DNA of 55,026 bases from Verrucomicrobiota bacterium (GTDB lineage: Bacteria > Verrucomicrobiota > Verrucomicrobiia > Limisphaerales > VHCN01): positions 1-55,026 of the forward strand of contig VHCN01000019.1 of assembly GCA_016871675.1 (NCBI GenBank), written 5' to 3'. Of the stretch, positions 9,224 to 17,717 are shown piece after piece (the first letter of the stretch is position 1; each line of letters starts with the position of its first letter). The translations under genes were made by a program, and so were the position numbers. Under the pieces are notes generated by a model, which was not told the DNA's origin, did not search any database, and was given only the letters and a program-made list of their open reading frames with translations.

Positions 9224-9566
9224 GGAGTTTTCGGAATCAGCACACAGGGGGTATCGGGGACTTCCGGAACCGGCTGTGCTCACCGGAACCAAAACTTGTT
9301 GGGCTTCAAAGAACGATCACCGACTTACTTGCCCGAAATTCGTGTCTTAACTTGCTATTATTAGTGACAGGTGTTCGACGGGGCGTCAAATGGTTTGTTC
9401 AAATCGGCTTTCGGTATTACTCCAGCTTGTCGGTCGGATTAGTAGGAGATCGTCCAGAGACAATCGGGTGCCTGAATCAGGAGGGAACTGACACGCGGTG
9501 CCTGCACGATCGAAGCACCACACGAGACGAATCGAAACAGGTGGGGGAGTGGACCACTGGGAGTGG
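9224..9566 (-). other. Non-coding, AT-richer interval; candidate structured RNA
   Basis: About 340 bases between tRNA-His and the leftward terminator, visibly lower in GC than the genes around it. Open frames here are not protein-like and the plus-strand frame runs into the tRNA. On the minus strand there are local self-complementary segments (for example GATCGT near 9511 with ACGATC near 9450). I could not match it to tmRNA, 6S, RNase P or SRP RNA by eye. It may simply be a long tRNA-His trailer. Confidence 0.35.
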
Positions 9567-9639
9567 GGTGGCCAACGGGATTCGAACCCGCAACAACAAG
9601 CTCCACAAGCTTGGACTCTACCATTGAGCTATGGCCACC
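9567..9639 (-). tRNA. tRNA-His (anticodon GTG)
   Basis: Folds into a full cloverleaf on the minus strand: acceptor GTGGCCA/TGGCCAC, D arm GCTC-AATGGTA-GAGT, anticodon stem CAAGC/GCTTG around loop TTGTGGA, T arm GCGGG-TTCGAAT-CCCGT. An encoded extra G at position -1 faces C73, the identity pair specific to tRNA-His. The 3' CCA is not encoded. The terminator for this direction lies about 340 bases downstream. Confidence 0.96.
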
Positions 9640-9693
9640 GTCCGATGAGTGGGACGATATGGATGGGGCTGCGGGGCGTCAAGTGATGAGGAG

Positions 9694-9749
9694 GATTTCC
9701 GATTTCCAATTTGCAATTGGCGAATGGAAATTGAGAATTGAAAATCGAA
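9694..9749 (+). repeat. Heptanucleotide array (degenerate), units GATTTCC/AATTGNN
   Basis: Eight consecutive 7-base units can be laid out with no slippage: two GATTTCC, then AATTTGC, AATTGGC, GAATGGA, AATTGAG, AATTGAA, AATCGAA. The array ends one base before the GTG start of the GmhA-like gene and is strongly AT-rich for this genome. Confidence 0.8.
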
Positions 9750-9750
9750 C

Positions 9751-10320
9751 GTGAACGACTGGGTTTCAAACTACGTAACGGCTCAGAAGGCGGCGCTGGA
9801 CTCCATCCCGCAGGAGGCGGTGGTGGCATTGATCGGGCGGTTGCGCGCGGCGTGGCGGGAGGATCGCCAGCTTTTTGTGTTTGGCAACGGGGGCAGCGCG
9901 GCGAATGCGTCGCACTTCGCCACCGATCTGGGCAAGGGTTCGTCGGACAAGCTGGGCAGGCGGTTTCGCGTGCTTTCGCTCAACGACAATGTGAGTTGGT
10001 TGACGGCGCTGGGCAATGATTACGCCTATGATGAGGTGTTCTCACGCCAGTTAATGAATTACGGGCGTGCGGGCGACGTGGCGATGACGTTGAGTGTGAG
10101 CGGGAGTTCGCCGAATTGTGTGAAGGCCATCGAGTGGGCGAATGCGAACGGGTTGCACACGGTCGCGCTCGTCGGTGCCAAGCGCGGCAAGCTTGCGGAA
10201 ATCGCGAAGGAGACGATCGTCGTCCGGGACGGGCACTACGGCCGCGCGGAGGACGCACAGATGGGCATCTGCCACATGCTCTGCTACGCGTTCATGGAGT
10301 TGCCGGAGTTGGGGCGGTAG
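9751..10320 (+). CDS. gmhA: SIS-domain phosphosugar isomerase, GmhA-like
   Basis: 189 residues, the normal length of sedoheptulose-7-phosphate isomerase. It shows the SIS-domain phosphate-binding loop FGNGGSAANASHFATDL (about 44-60), a second LSVSGSSPN loop near 114 and a C-terminal helical segment with EDAQMGICHM. GmhA makes D-glycero-D-manno-heptose 7-phosphate for lipopolysaccharide core or GDP-heptose. The start is a GTG directly after a 7-base repeat array with no Shine-Dalgarno, so initiation may be weak or repeat-dependent. A different SIS isomerase cannot be excluded. No other heptose gene is adjacent. Confidence 0.82.
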   Translation: MNDWVSNYVTAQKAALDSIPQEAVVALIGRLRAAWREDRQLFVFGNGGSAANASHFATDLGKGSSDKLGRRFRVLSLNDNVSWLTALGNDYAYDEVFSRQLMNYGRAGDVAMTLSVSGSSPNCVKAIEWANANGLHTVALVGAKRGKLAEIAKETIVVRDGHYGRAEDAQMGICHMLCYAFMELPELGR

Positions 10321-10350
10321 GGGGTCGCGCCCCGGCTCGCAAGGGGCGGG

Positions 10351-10731
10351 TCACGGGATGATTTTCAAGCTCCACGGATACTTGAAATCCTTGCCGTCAT
10401 TCGCCTGGATGCCCGCGATCGTCGAGAGAATCAGTCCGCCCCACCAGATCACGAGGAACAGGGGCGCGATGAGCCAGCCGATGCAGAGGAAGAACGAGAT
10501 CATGGTGATGACGCCCATGGCGAGCATGGCAAGTGAGACGGTGATTTGAAAATTCACGGCAGCCTTCCCGTGGAGGTCCGTGGAGGGGATTTCGTTCTTC
10601 TTGAGCTGCCAGATGACGAGCGGGCCGACGATGTTTCCGCCGACGGGGATGATCAAGCCGAGCAGTGCGGTAAGGTGGCAGAGCATGTTCCAGCGGCGGA
10701 CTTCGGCGTCGTTCATCGGCGGCGTGTTCAT
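10351..10731 (-). CDS. DUF4870 (Tic20-like) small membrane protein
   Basis: About 126 residues from the ATG at 10731 (an upstream in-frame ATG at 10788 would add 19 residues; another start lies at 10716). An N-terminal MNDAEVRRWNMLCHL segment leads into three or four hydrophobic helices, with the FVIWQLKKNE-like loop (here LVIWQLKKNEIPSTD) followed by HGKAAVNFQIT. That pattern is characteristic of DUF4870, an inner-membrane family of unknown function. It is convergent with the gmhA-like gene and divergent from recA. Confidence 0.85.
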   Translation of the reverse strand: MNTPPMNDAEVRRWNMLCHLTALLGLIIPVGGNIVGPLVIWQLKKNEIPSTDLHGKAAVNFQITVSLAMLAMGVITMISFFLCIGWLIAPLFLVIWWGGLILSTIAGIQANDGKDFKYPWSLKIIP

Positions 10732-10924
10732 TGCGGCGGGATATGGTGTGGGGTAAATATTCGCAAGCAGGGCGGCTGGCAACGCCAATCTGAGCGACCC
10801 AAGAAGCTGTCACAGTGCGAGCAGCAGCGAACTGGGCAGGTCTCGATTCCGTGGGCGGGGAGGGGCAGCGGCTGGGTAAACCAAAACCCCGACCGATGGC
10901 AACGAAACCGACGCGACTGCGACA

Positions 10925-10953
10925 TTGACTTGCCCCCGGGGCTTCTCTATCAC
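10925..10953 (+). promoter_or_regulatory. Possible sigma70-type promoter of recA
   Basis: TTGACT at 10925-10930 and TATCAC at 10948-10953 are separated by 17 bases, and the recA ATG follows 29 bases later. The -35 is good and the -10 only partial. I do not see a clear LexA-type palindrome overlapping it. The rest of the 250-base gap up to the DUF4870 gene shows nothing else I can support. Confidence 0.45.
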
Positions 10954-10982
10954 GGGCGCGCATCAAAAATCTCCCCGCGCCT

Positions 10983-12071
10983 ATGCCCCCAAAACCCGCC
11001 GACAAATCTCCCGATAAACCCGCCGCAGACACGAAGGCCGCCGATGCCGCCAAGCAGTCCGCGGCGCGCGCGCGCGAGCTCGAGTCTGCCATCTCCACCA
11101 TCACCAAGGCCTACGGAGAGGGCTCGATCATGCGGCTCGGCGACGCACAGTCGCAGCGCAAAATGGAGATCATTCCGTCCGGGGCGCTCGCGCTCGACCT
11201 CGCGCTGGGCGTGGGTGGCGTGCCCCGCGGGCGCGTCGTGGAGATCTTCGGCCCCGAGTCCAGCGGCAAGACCACGCTCATGCTTCACATCATCGCCAAC
11301 GCGCAGAAAGGCGGCGGCCTTGCGGCGTTCATCGACGCCGAGCACGCGCTCGACCCGGTCTACGCGAAGAAGCTCGGCGTTAACCTCGACGACCTGCTCG
11401 TCTCACAACCCGACAGCGGCGAGGAGGCGCTGACGATCTGCGAGACGCTCGCACGCTCCAACGCGCTCGACGTCATCGTGGTGGACTCCGTCGCAGCGCT
11501 GGTGCCCAAGGCCGAGCTCGAGGGCGAGATGGGCATGGCCACGATGGGCATGCAGGCGCGCCTCATGTCGCAGGCGTTGCGCAAGCTCACCGCCATCCTC
11601 GCCAAGGCCAAGACCACCTGCCTCTTCACAAACCAGATGCGCGAAAAGGTCGGCGTCATGTTCGGGAATCCCGAGACCACGCCCGGTGGCAAGGCGCTGA
11701 AGTTCTACGCGAGCGTGCGCATGGACATTCGCAGGCGCGATGCGATCAAGGACGCCACGGGCGCGGCCATCGGCAGCCACGTGCGTGTGAAGGTCGTGAA
11801 GAACAAGGTCGCCCCGCCGTTCGCCGAGGCCGAGTTCGACATCATGTTCAACCACGGCATCAACAAGGAAGGCAGCATCCTCGAGGTTGGCATCGACAAG
11901 GGCGTGGTGGAGAAGAAGGGCGCCTGGCTCCAATTCGACGGCGACCTCATCGGCCAGGGGAAGGACGCCGCCGTGAACGCGCTCCGGGACAAGCCCGGCC
12001 TCGCGAAGAAAATCGTGGATTCGATTTACGCGAAGCTCGCGGCCCCGGCGCCCGCAGCGGCCTCAGCGTAG
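10983..12071 (+). CDS. recA: Recombinase A
   Basis: 362 residues, standard RecA length apart from an Ala/Lys-rich N-terminal extension of about 30 residues ([18 protein letters not shown]). Walker A is GPESSGKT, followed by the [11 protein letters not shown] segment, Walker [11 protein letters not shown], the L1 region with [20 protein letters not shown] and the L2 region [23 protein letters not shown]. RecA forms the filament for strand exchange and triggers the SOS response. Its last nine bases overlap the 3' end of the convergent hemW gene. Confidence 0.98.
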   Translation: MPPKPADKSPDKPAADTKAADAAKQSAARARELESAISTITKAYGEGSIMRLGDAQSQRKMEIIPSGALALDLALGVGGVPRGRVVEIFGPESSGKTTLMLHIIANAQKGGGLAAFIDAEHALDPVYAKKLGVNLDDLLVSQPDSGEEALTICETLARSNALDVIVVDSVAALVPKAELEGEMGMATMGMQARLMSQALRKLTAILAKAKTTCLFTNQMREKVGVMFGNPETTPGGKALKFYASVRMDIRRRDAIKDATGAAIGSHVRVKVVKNKVAPPFAEAEFDIMFNHGINKEGSILEVGIDKGVVEKKGAWLQFDGDLIGQGKDAAVNALRDKPGLAKKIVDSIYAKLAAPAPAAASA

Positions 12072-13223
12072 CAGAACGGCCGCCGCGTGATCGGCAAAGC
12101 GCATCCCCATGCGCGTGAGGTGAAAGCGCCTCGCGTCTGACTCCGCCAACCCGCCGGAAATCAGTTCATCCATCTCCGCGCGCCATTCGCGTCGCAGGTC
12201 GAAGCCCGTCGTGCGCTCGAACTCGTCGAACGGCCAGCCCGCGTTCATTCGCAAGCCGAACGCGGCCGTCTCTCCCGCGCGCCGCAGCGGCGGCAGTTGC
12301 TCGCTCGACTCGATGGCGCGCGCGCCTTTCTCGAGTTGCTCGCAGTAGAGCTGCGTGTTGGACCAGTTCTTCGTGCGCACGCCATCCACGTAACCCGCCG
12401 CGCTCGGGCCGAGGCCGTGATACGCGCCGCCGCGCCAGTAGTTCACGTTGTGCCGGCAGGCGCGCGCCGGGATGCCACCCGCCGCGTCCAGCACTCCGCC
12501 CGGGTGCTTCCCGAAGTTCGCCACCTCATACTGCGCAAACCCCGCCCGGTCCGCCGCGCGGAGCAGTTCCTCATACATCGCCTCGGCGAGTTCCTCATCC
12601 ACGTCGAACTCGCCCGCCTGCAACTGTGCGAAGAGCGGCGTGTCCTGCTCGTAAATGACCTCGTAGCAGGAGAGATGTTCGCTGCCCAGCGCCGCGGCTT
12701 CGCGCAGGGTGGACTGCCAGGTCTCCATCGTCTGGCCGGGGATGGCGAACATGAGGTCCACGTTCACGTTGTCGAAGCCCGCGGCGCGCAGCGTGTCGAA
12801 GGACTTGAAGACCTGCCCGCGCGAGTGGAGGCGCCCGAGGCGGTCAAGGAGCTGCTCGTCGAGCGACTGAACGCCCATCGAAACGCGGTTCACGCCGAAA
12901 TCGCGCAGCAGCTTCGCCTTGTCGTCGGACACGGTCGCGGGATTGCACTCCACCGTCCACTCGCCGGCGCCGAGCAGGTTAAGTCGCTGCATCGCCTCGA
13001 GGATTCGCCGCCATTGCGCGAGGTTCAGGAGCGACGGTGTGCCGCCGCCGAAGAAAACGGTCTGCGGCTTGAGTTCATGCGCGACCAATCCCATCTCGCG
13101 CACAAGCGCCGCGACATAGCGGTTTGTCACGTCGCCCGACGGCGGCGCCGAGTAAAAGGCGCAATACTCGCACTTGTGCGCGCAAAACGGCACGTGCACG
13201 TAGAGGCTGGTGACAGTCGGCAC
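12063..13223 (-). CDS. hemW: Radical SAM protein HemW (coproporphyrinogen III oxidase-like)
   Basis: 386 residues. The radical SAM cluster motif [10 protein letters not shown] (CxxxCxxC) lies near residue 14, followed by [10 protein letters not shown], a VECNP segment, [10 protein letters not shown] and [17 protein letters not shown]. The C-terminal HemN-like domain follows. HemW is now regarded as a heme chaperone rather than an oxidase, and the cluster motif with one fewer spacing cysteine than HemN fits HemW. It converges on recA, overlapping by nine bases. Confidence 0.9.
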   Translation of the reverse strand: MPTVTSLYVHVPFCAHKCEYCAFYSAPPSGDVTNRYVAALVREMGLVAHELKPQTVFFGGGTPSLLNLAQWRRILEAMQRLNLLGAGEWTVECNPATVSDDKAKLLRDFGVNRVSMGVQSLDEQLLDRLGRLHSRGQVFKSFDTLRAAGFDNVNVDLMFAIPGQTMETWQSTLREAAALGSEHLSCYEVIYEQDTPLFAQLQAGEFDVDEELAEAMYEELLRAADRAGFAQYEVANFGKHPGGVLDAAGGIPARACRHNVNYWRGGAYHGLGPSAAGYVDGVRTKNWSNTQLYCEQLEKGARAIESSEQLPPLRRAGETAAFGLRMNAGWPFDEFERTTGFDLRREWRAEMDELISGGLAESDARRFHLTRMGMRFADHAAAVLLR

Positions 13224-13268
13224 GGGCGGACGATGGCGGAGGAGCGGGCGCCGGGCAAGGGCGGGGCG

Positions 13269-14315
13269 TCACCCCGCCATCAGTCGCGCCACCAGGTCGG
13301 AAAGCAGCACCCCTCGCGATGCGGGCCACGGCGGCTTGCCGGTGCGAAAGAAATCATCCATGGCTGCGACAAGCCGGCTGTAGTGATTCTCCGCCGGGGA
13401 CGGGCCGCGCAGGACTTGAGCCGAGAGGATTTCCCCGGAGCGCAATTGCACGGCGAAGTTGATGTCCGCCACGACGCCGTCGAGCACGAGCACGGTCGTG
13501 CGGAGGCCGTCCTTGTGGAAGATCGAGACGCCGCGCGGCTCACGCGCGAGCTTGGGCACGAGGCCGAGGCCGGCGAGGTCCTGCGTCCGGGCATCCTTGA
13601 GCGCGTCGCCCTGCGGCGAGTTCGAGCGCGAAAGCGCAGCGGCAAGCAGCGGCCAGGACCACGCGCGCCGTTCGCTGTCGCGCCAGACATCCTCGCCGGC
13701 AAACGTGCGAACGGTGTCAATCCCCGCCTCGCCGCCGCGCCGGCGTTCGACGAGGGCAAGCGCGAGGTCGAGTCCGTGCAGCTCCGCGGCCGGCTTCGGG
13801 CCTTGCACGACGACGAGCGCCTCTTTCAGCGGCGCGCCGGGGGGAACGTCCACCTGCGGCAGTCGCGGGGCGACGGGCACCCAGGTCCCGGAGAGGAGGC
13901 TGGTGCGCGACGCTGCAGCGCTGCGCCCGGAGAGGCGCGCCGATTCGAAGTCGTCGGCCAAGGGACCGTAGATGAAGCAGGTGCCGACGCGCGCCCGGAT
14001 CGCGCTTGCCGTGCGGACCGGGAGTTCCGGGCCATGCTTCGCGCCGGGCGTCGTCGGGATGATGATGACCGCGTCGGACGTGGCGAAGTGGCCGAGTTCA
14101 TCCGTGATCCGCGTCACTCCGTGGTCGCGCACGCGACGCGTCAGTTCCGCGTCGCCGATGCTGCGACTTGCAGCGACGAAGCATTTCGTGCCGGGGAATG
14201 TTCGCCATCCGCCGTCGCGCGGGTAACCGAGGAGGAACCGGTCGAGGATTTGTTGCGCCGGACTCTGCAACGAAAACTCGCCAAGCAGGAACGTGATCTT
14301 CTTCAGGTCGCGCAT
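13269..14315 (-). CDS. Cytosolic paralogue of the adjacent Tat-exported protein (unknown function)
   Basis: 348 residues, no signal peptide. It matches the upstream gene along its length: ILDRFLLGY (compare FLDRLLEGY), DAVIIIPTTPGA (compare DGVLIIGEHGDYP), VERRRGGEAG (compare AERRQGGETG) and TTVLVLDGVVADINFA (compare STVFLLNGTVEAVAF). These paired motifs show tandem duplication. The Rossmann-like start (KKITFLLGEFS) suggests an NAD- or nucleotide-binding type fold, but I do not recognise an enzyme. Its ATG overlaps the upstream stop by one base (TGATG), so the pair is co-translated. Confidence 0.7.
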   Translation of the reverse strand: MRDLKKITFLLGEFSLQSPAQQILDRFLLGYPRDGGWRTFPGTKCFVAASRSIGDAELTRRVRDHGVTRITDELGHFATSDAVIIIPTTPGAKHGPELPVRTASAIRARVGTCFIYGPLADDFESARLSGRSAAASRTSLLSGTWVPVAPRLPQVDVPPGAPLKEALVVVQGPKPAAELHGLDLALALVERRRGGEAGIDTVRTFAGEDVWRDSERRAWSWPLLAAALSRSNSPQGDALKDARTQDLAGLGLVPKLAREPRGVSIFHKDGLRTTVLVLDGVVADINFAVQLRSGEILSAQVLRGPSPAENHYSRLVAAMDDFFRTGKPPWPASRGVLLSDLVARLMAG

Positions 14316-15673
14316 CAGGCCCTCCAGAAGTGCGATTCCCCCGGGGCTTTGTAGGCGACGTTCATCCACGGTGTCGCGAGGCGCTCGCCGCCGCGGTGCA
14401 GCGAGTCGAGTCCGGCCGCGGTCATGCCCGTCGTGAGCAGCGTGCGCTCGACCGGATACGGCGCGCGCCCGGTCTGAATCGTCGTCTCGACGTGGTGCAT
14501 GAGCGGGTTGAAGAAGTCCGCAAGCGTCGTGTTGTAGGGCGGCATGGGCAGGTGGAACTTCGCCGAGTGGACGCGGCCGCCGCGCTCGAGTCCGGCCCAG
14601 GTGAAGTCGCGCGCGAACCGGTCGGTCCACAGCGACGTGCGCGTGCGCTGGTCGCGAAAGGCCACCGCCTCGACCGTGCCGTTGAGCAGGAACACCGTGC
14701 TGCGAAATCCATCGGCGTGCTCGGCGAGGAAAACCGTGAAGTTCGGCGAGCCCTGCCGCACCCGGTCCAGCGTCGGTTCGGCGAAGGTGTAGCCGGCGGG
14801 CGCGCTCACCGCATCGCTGCGGCAAAGCGCGGCGAGCAGCAGCCGGCGCGTGCCTTCGCGGCCCGTTGCGTCGAGGACTTCCCACGCCGTCTCGCCCTTG
14901 AGCGCCTGCATCGAGCGCACGCCGGTCTCGCCGCCCTGGCGCCGCTCGGCCATGCACTGCGTCGTCTCGAAGCCGTGGAAGTCATACGAATCCACGCCGC
15001 CGTAGCAGACGCAGACGCTCTCGGTGAGCGGCGCGTCCAGCGGCAGTTCGAGCGCGGGCAGGCGCCACGTGACGGGCAGCGACGAGCCGGCGATGAACGC
15101 GAATTTGAGCCGGCGCGCGTCCTCGACCATCTCGACCGCCTCGCGCCATTCGGTGGACAGGTGCTTGTCGTTGAAGACCGGCACCGCGCGGTTGCTCGCC
15201 TCGAAGACGCGCACGATTTCCTTGAACCACTTGTAGCGCGGGTAGAGCACCTGCCCCTTCTCGTTGCGCGGGTAGTCGCCGTGCTCGCCGATGATGAGCA
15301 CGCCGTCCACGGCGAGCCGCCCGGTGCCGAGCGTGAGCGCGTCGGCGACCGTGGGCTGGAGCTTCACTCCAAACCGCGCGCTGCGCTCGCGCGCAAGGTC
15401 TGACGCGGGGAACTGGTCGATGTAAAGCCCGGCCAGTTCGAGCGCGGGATGATGGTGGCGCCCCTGCCAGCCGTAGCCTTCGAGCAGCCGGTCGAGGAAG
15501 TGTTGCGCGTGCGAGAACTTCTGCACGTGCGTGCCGATGAGCGCGACCTTCTTGCGGGCCGCGGACGGCGGCTGCTCCGCGCCCCCCGCCGCGAGCGCAA
15601 GCGAGGCAGCCGAAGTCGCCCCGACGAATGCGCGCCGGGACCAGCCGGGCGGCGGATGCGGGTGTGGATTCAT
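14315..15673 (-). CDS. Tat-exported protein of a planctomycete/verrucomicrobial-type family, unknown function
   Basis: 452 residues from the ATG at 15673. Residues about 10-35 form a twin-arginine signal (WSRRAFVGATSAASLALAAGG). The mature part has KKVALIGTHVQKFSHAQHFLD, then VDGVLIIGEHGDYPRNEKG and YPRYKWFKEIV, a C-terminal half with AERRQGGETG. Proteins of this appearance are common beside Gfo/Idh/MocA dehydrogenases in these phyla, but I see no confirmed catalytic motif. It forms a coupled pair with its paralogue downstream. An upstream in-frame ATG at 15751 would destroy the signal peptide layout and overlap the next gene. Confidence 0.75.
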   Translation of the reverse strand: MNPHPHPPPGWSRRAFVGATSAASLALAAGGAEQPPSAARKKVALIGTHVQKFSHAQHFLDRLLEGYGWQGRHHHPALELAGLYIDQFPASDLARERSARFGVKLQPTVADALTLGTGRLAVDGVLIIGEHGDYPRNEKGQVLYPRYKWFKEIVRVFEASNRAVPVFNDKHLSTEWREAVEMVEDARRLKFAFIAGSSLPVTWRLPALELPLDAPLTESVCVCYGGVDSYDFHGFETTQCMAERRQGGETGVRSMQALKGETAWEVLDATGREGTRRLLLAALCRSDAVSAPAGYTFAEPTLDRVRQGSPNFTVFLAEHADGFRSTVFLLNGTVEAVAFRDQRTRTSLWTDRFARDFTWAGLERGGRVHSAKFHLPMPPYNTTLADFFNPLMHHVETTIQTGRAPYPVERTLLTTGMTAAGLDSLHRGGERLATPWMNVAYKAPGESHFWRA

Positions 15674-15680
15674 GGCGGTG

Positions 15681-15986
15681 CTACTTCGCTCCCTCGACGA
15701 CGGGCATCGGGTTGGCGATGTAATCCCGCTGGCACCGGAGGCACAGGTCAAACTTGAACTCGACGAACACGTCCTTCATCAACTCCTCCTCGGTCATGCC
15801 CTCGCACTGGCGGAGGAGCGCGGCGATTTCATCCCGATGGCTCGTGGTGAGTTCACCGTGCGAGACGGCCAGCGGCCCCGGGCTGGCGAAAACCTGGATG
15901 CGCGCGACGAACCGCACCTCGGCGGAATCCAGCGGACGGCCGCACCGGTCGCACAAGTGAGTGAATTGAGGCGTGGGCTCGGCCAT
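15681..15986 (-). CDS. Small zinc-ribbon protein, unknown function
   Basis: 101 residues. Two cysteine pairs are placed like a zinc ribbon: CDRCGRPLD near residue 12 and CLRCQRDY near residue 82. Between them is a beta-rich segment and an acidic helix (REEEL-like EGMTEEELMKDV). It lies seven bases upstream of the Tat-protein start on the same strand, so the three genes probably form an operon. Function is not recognisable. Confidence 0.7.
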   Translation of the reverse strand: MAEPTPQFTHLCDRCGRPLDSAEVRFVARIQVFASPGPLAVSHGELTTSHRDEIAALLRQCEGMTEEELMKDVFVEFKFDLCLRCQRDYIANPMPVVEGAK

Positions 15987-16006
15987 GGCGCTGCTCCCGC
16001 GGAGAG

Positions 16007-16091
16007 TGCCGACGGCGGGACTTGAACCCGCACGACCCGCAAAGGCCGGGGGATTTTAAGTCCCCTGCGTCTGCCATTCCGCCACGTCGGC
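16007..16091 (-). tRNA. tRNA-Leu (anticodon TAA)
   Basis: Minus-strand cloverleaf with acceptor GCCGACG/CGTCGGC plus discriminator A, D arm GTGGCGGAATGGCAGACGC, anticodon stem GGGGA/TCCCC around loop CTTAAAA (anticodon TAA), a long variable arm of class II type, and T arm GCGGG-TTCAAGT-CCCGC. No encoded CCA. Confidence 0.95.
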
Positions 16092-16333
16092 TCGGATGTT
16101 CACCTGGACTCGAAAATGTCGTGACACGAAGGACGCCACGGGTGAACAGCGCCCGGGGCCGGTGTCACCCCCGCGAGGCCCGGCGTGTCGGCGGAAACGT
16201 GTCGCTCCAAACTCGGCGTCATCGCGATGGACACTATCAGAGCGCGTCGAGGGCCCGCAAGCGGGCCGTGCGCGGCCTCGGAACTCAAGCCGTGACAGGG
16301 GCGCGCCGGTTTGCGAGCCTGAGTCATCACTCG

Positions 16334-17446
16334 ATGAACTTCCAACTCCAATGCCCCGTGCTCGCGCTTGCCGCGGGCTTCGCGTTCGCCGCGCGCGCTG
16401 AAGCCGCCGAACCCGCGAAACCCGTGCCGCGGCTTCCCCGCACGAATCTGCTCGTCTTTGCCACGCACGCGGGCGAGGTGAAGCCCGTCAAGTCCGTCGG
16501 CGACTGGCAGAAGCGCCGCGCCTCCGTGCTTGCCGGCATGCAGGACGTCATGGGCAAACTGCCCGGCAAGGAGAAGCGCGCCGCGCCGGACTTGAAGGTG
16601 GACGAGGAAGTGGACTGCGGCACCTACGTGCGCCGGCTCGTCAGCTACGCGAGCGAGCCGGGCTGCCGCGTCCCGGCCTACCTGCTCATCCCGAAGGAAG
16701 TTCTTGCCGGAAAAAGAAAGGCGCCCGCAGTGCTGTGTCCGCATCCGACCGACAACCGCATCGGCCACCAAGTCGTCGTCGGGCTTGGCGGCAAGGCCAA
16801 CCGGCAGTATGCGGCCGAGCTCGCCGGGCGCGGCTTCGTCACGCTCGCGCCGTCGTATCCGCTGCTGGCAAATTACCAGCCCGACATCAAGCTGCTCGGC
16901 TGGGACAGCGGCACGCTCAAGGCCGTGTGGGACAACATGCGCGGGCTGGACCTGCTTGAATCGCTGCCGTTCGTCACGTCGCGCAAGGGCTTCGGTGCCG
17001 TCGGCCATTCGCTCGGCGGGCACAACTCGGTTTACACCGCCGTCTTCGACGACCGCATCAAGGTCATCGTGTCGAGCTGTGGACTGGATTCGTATCTCGA
17101 CTACTACGGCGGCGACCCGAAGAACTGGCAGCCCGAGCGCGGCTGGTGCCAGACGCGCTACATGCTCCGGCTCGCGAACTACTCCGGCCGGCTGCAGGAA
17201 ATCCCGTTCGACTTCCACGAGATGATCGGCGCGCTCGCGCCGCGGGTGGTCTTCATCAGCGCGCCGATGAAGGACTCGAACTTCAAGTGGGACAGTGTGG
17301 ACCGCGTGGCCGCAGCCGCGGCGCCGGTGTTCAAGCTCTACGGCAAGCCGGACAACCTGATGGTGGAGCATCCCGACTGCGACCACGACTTCCCCGATGC
17401 CATGCGCGAGAAGGCCTACAAGCTCTTCGAGCAGCATTTGAAGTGA
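16334..17446 (+). CDS. Secreted alpha/beta hydrolase (acetyl-xylan-esterase/dienelactone-hydrolase-like)
   Basis: 370 residues from the ATG at 16334; any earlier start would run into tRNA-Leu. A signal peptide occupies about residues 1-24 (MNFQLQCPVLALAAGFAFAA). The catalytic domain has GHSLGGHNS near 222, an aspartate in PMKDSNFKW and a histidine in CDHDFPDA, a plausible Ser-Asp-His triad. It is closely related to the C-terminal half of the two-domain hydrolase at 6980-9121. Preceded by about 240 bases without a gene, containing only a small GCCCGCAAGCGGGC hairpin near 16256. Confidence 0.82.
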   Translation: MNFQLQCPVLALAAGFAFAARAEAAEPAKPVPRLPRTNLLVFATHAGEVKPVKSVGDWQKRRASVLAGMQDVMGKLPGKEKRAAPDLKVDEEVDCGTYVRRLVSYASEPGCRVPAYLLIPKEVLAGKRKAPAVLCPHPTDNRIGHQVVVGLGGKANRQYAAELAGRGFVTLAPSYPLLANYQPDIKLLGWDSGTLKAVWDNMRGLDLLESLPFVTSRKGFGAVGHSLGGHNSVYTAVFDDRIKVIVSSCGLDSYLDYYGGDPKNWQPERGWCQTRYMLRLANYSGRLQEIPFDFHEMIGALAPRVVFISAPMKDSNFKWDSVDRVAAAAAPVFKLYGKPDNLMVEHPDCDHDFPDAMREKAYKLFEQHLK

Positions 17447-17462
17447 CCGCGCGCCGGCGCCC

Positions 17463-17672
17463 TCACATCAGCTTCGTGTCCTGCCCCTCCAGCTTCTTGA
17501 GCTGCTTCTTGATGATCTCCACGTTCGTCGTCAGCGCAAACTGCGCCTTGATGATCTCGTCCTGAACCGCCTTGTCGCCCAGCGCGCGCGAGGCGGGGAG
17601 GATCTTCATCATCTCCACGGTCATGGCGTTGCAGGCTTTGCGGATTTGCTCGGTGGCTTCTGTCGGTGTCAT
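17463..17672 (-). CDS. Small helical protein, unknown function
   Basis: 69 residues, predicted to be almost entirely helical and charged (QIRKACNAMTVEMMKILPAS at the start; VEIIKKQLKKLEGQD at the end, coiled-coil-like). It is convergent with the hydrolase and lies 45 bases downstream of the sulfite-oxidase-like gene on the same strand. No family recognised; codon use looks normal for the window. Confidence 0.55.
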   Translation of the reverse strand: MTPTEATEQIRKACNAMTVEMMKILPASRALGDKAVQDEIIKAQFALTTNVEIIKKQLKKLEGQDTKLM

Positions 17673-17717
17673 GGGAATTGTCCTTCGATTACGACGACGC
17701 GGGAGACGATGATCGTT

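Noticed and set aside
9224-9566. tmRNA (ssrA), given smpB elsewhere in the window
   Set aside because: No tRNA-like ends and no tag reading frame of the Ala-x-x-Leu-Ala-Ala type could be found on either strand.
9118-9627. Plus-strand ORF of 169 codons after the hydrolase
   Set aside because: It runs antisense through tRNA-His and shows no protein-like pattern; codon choice is unlike neighbouring genes.
16092-16333. Start of the hydrolase upstream at 16022
   Set aside because: It would begin inside tRNA-Leu(UAA), and the ATG at 16334 gives a proper signal peptide.
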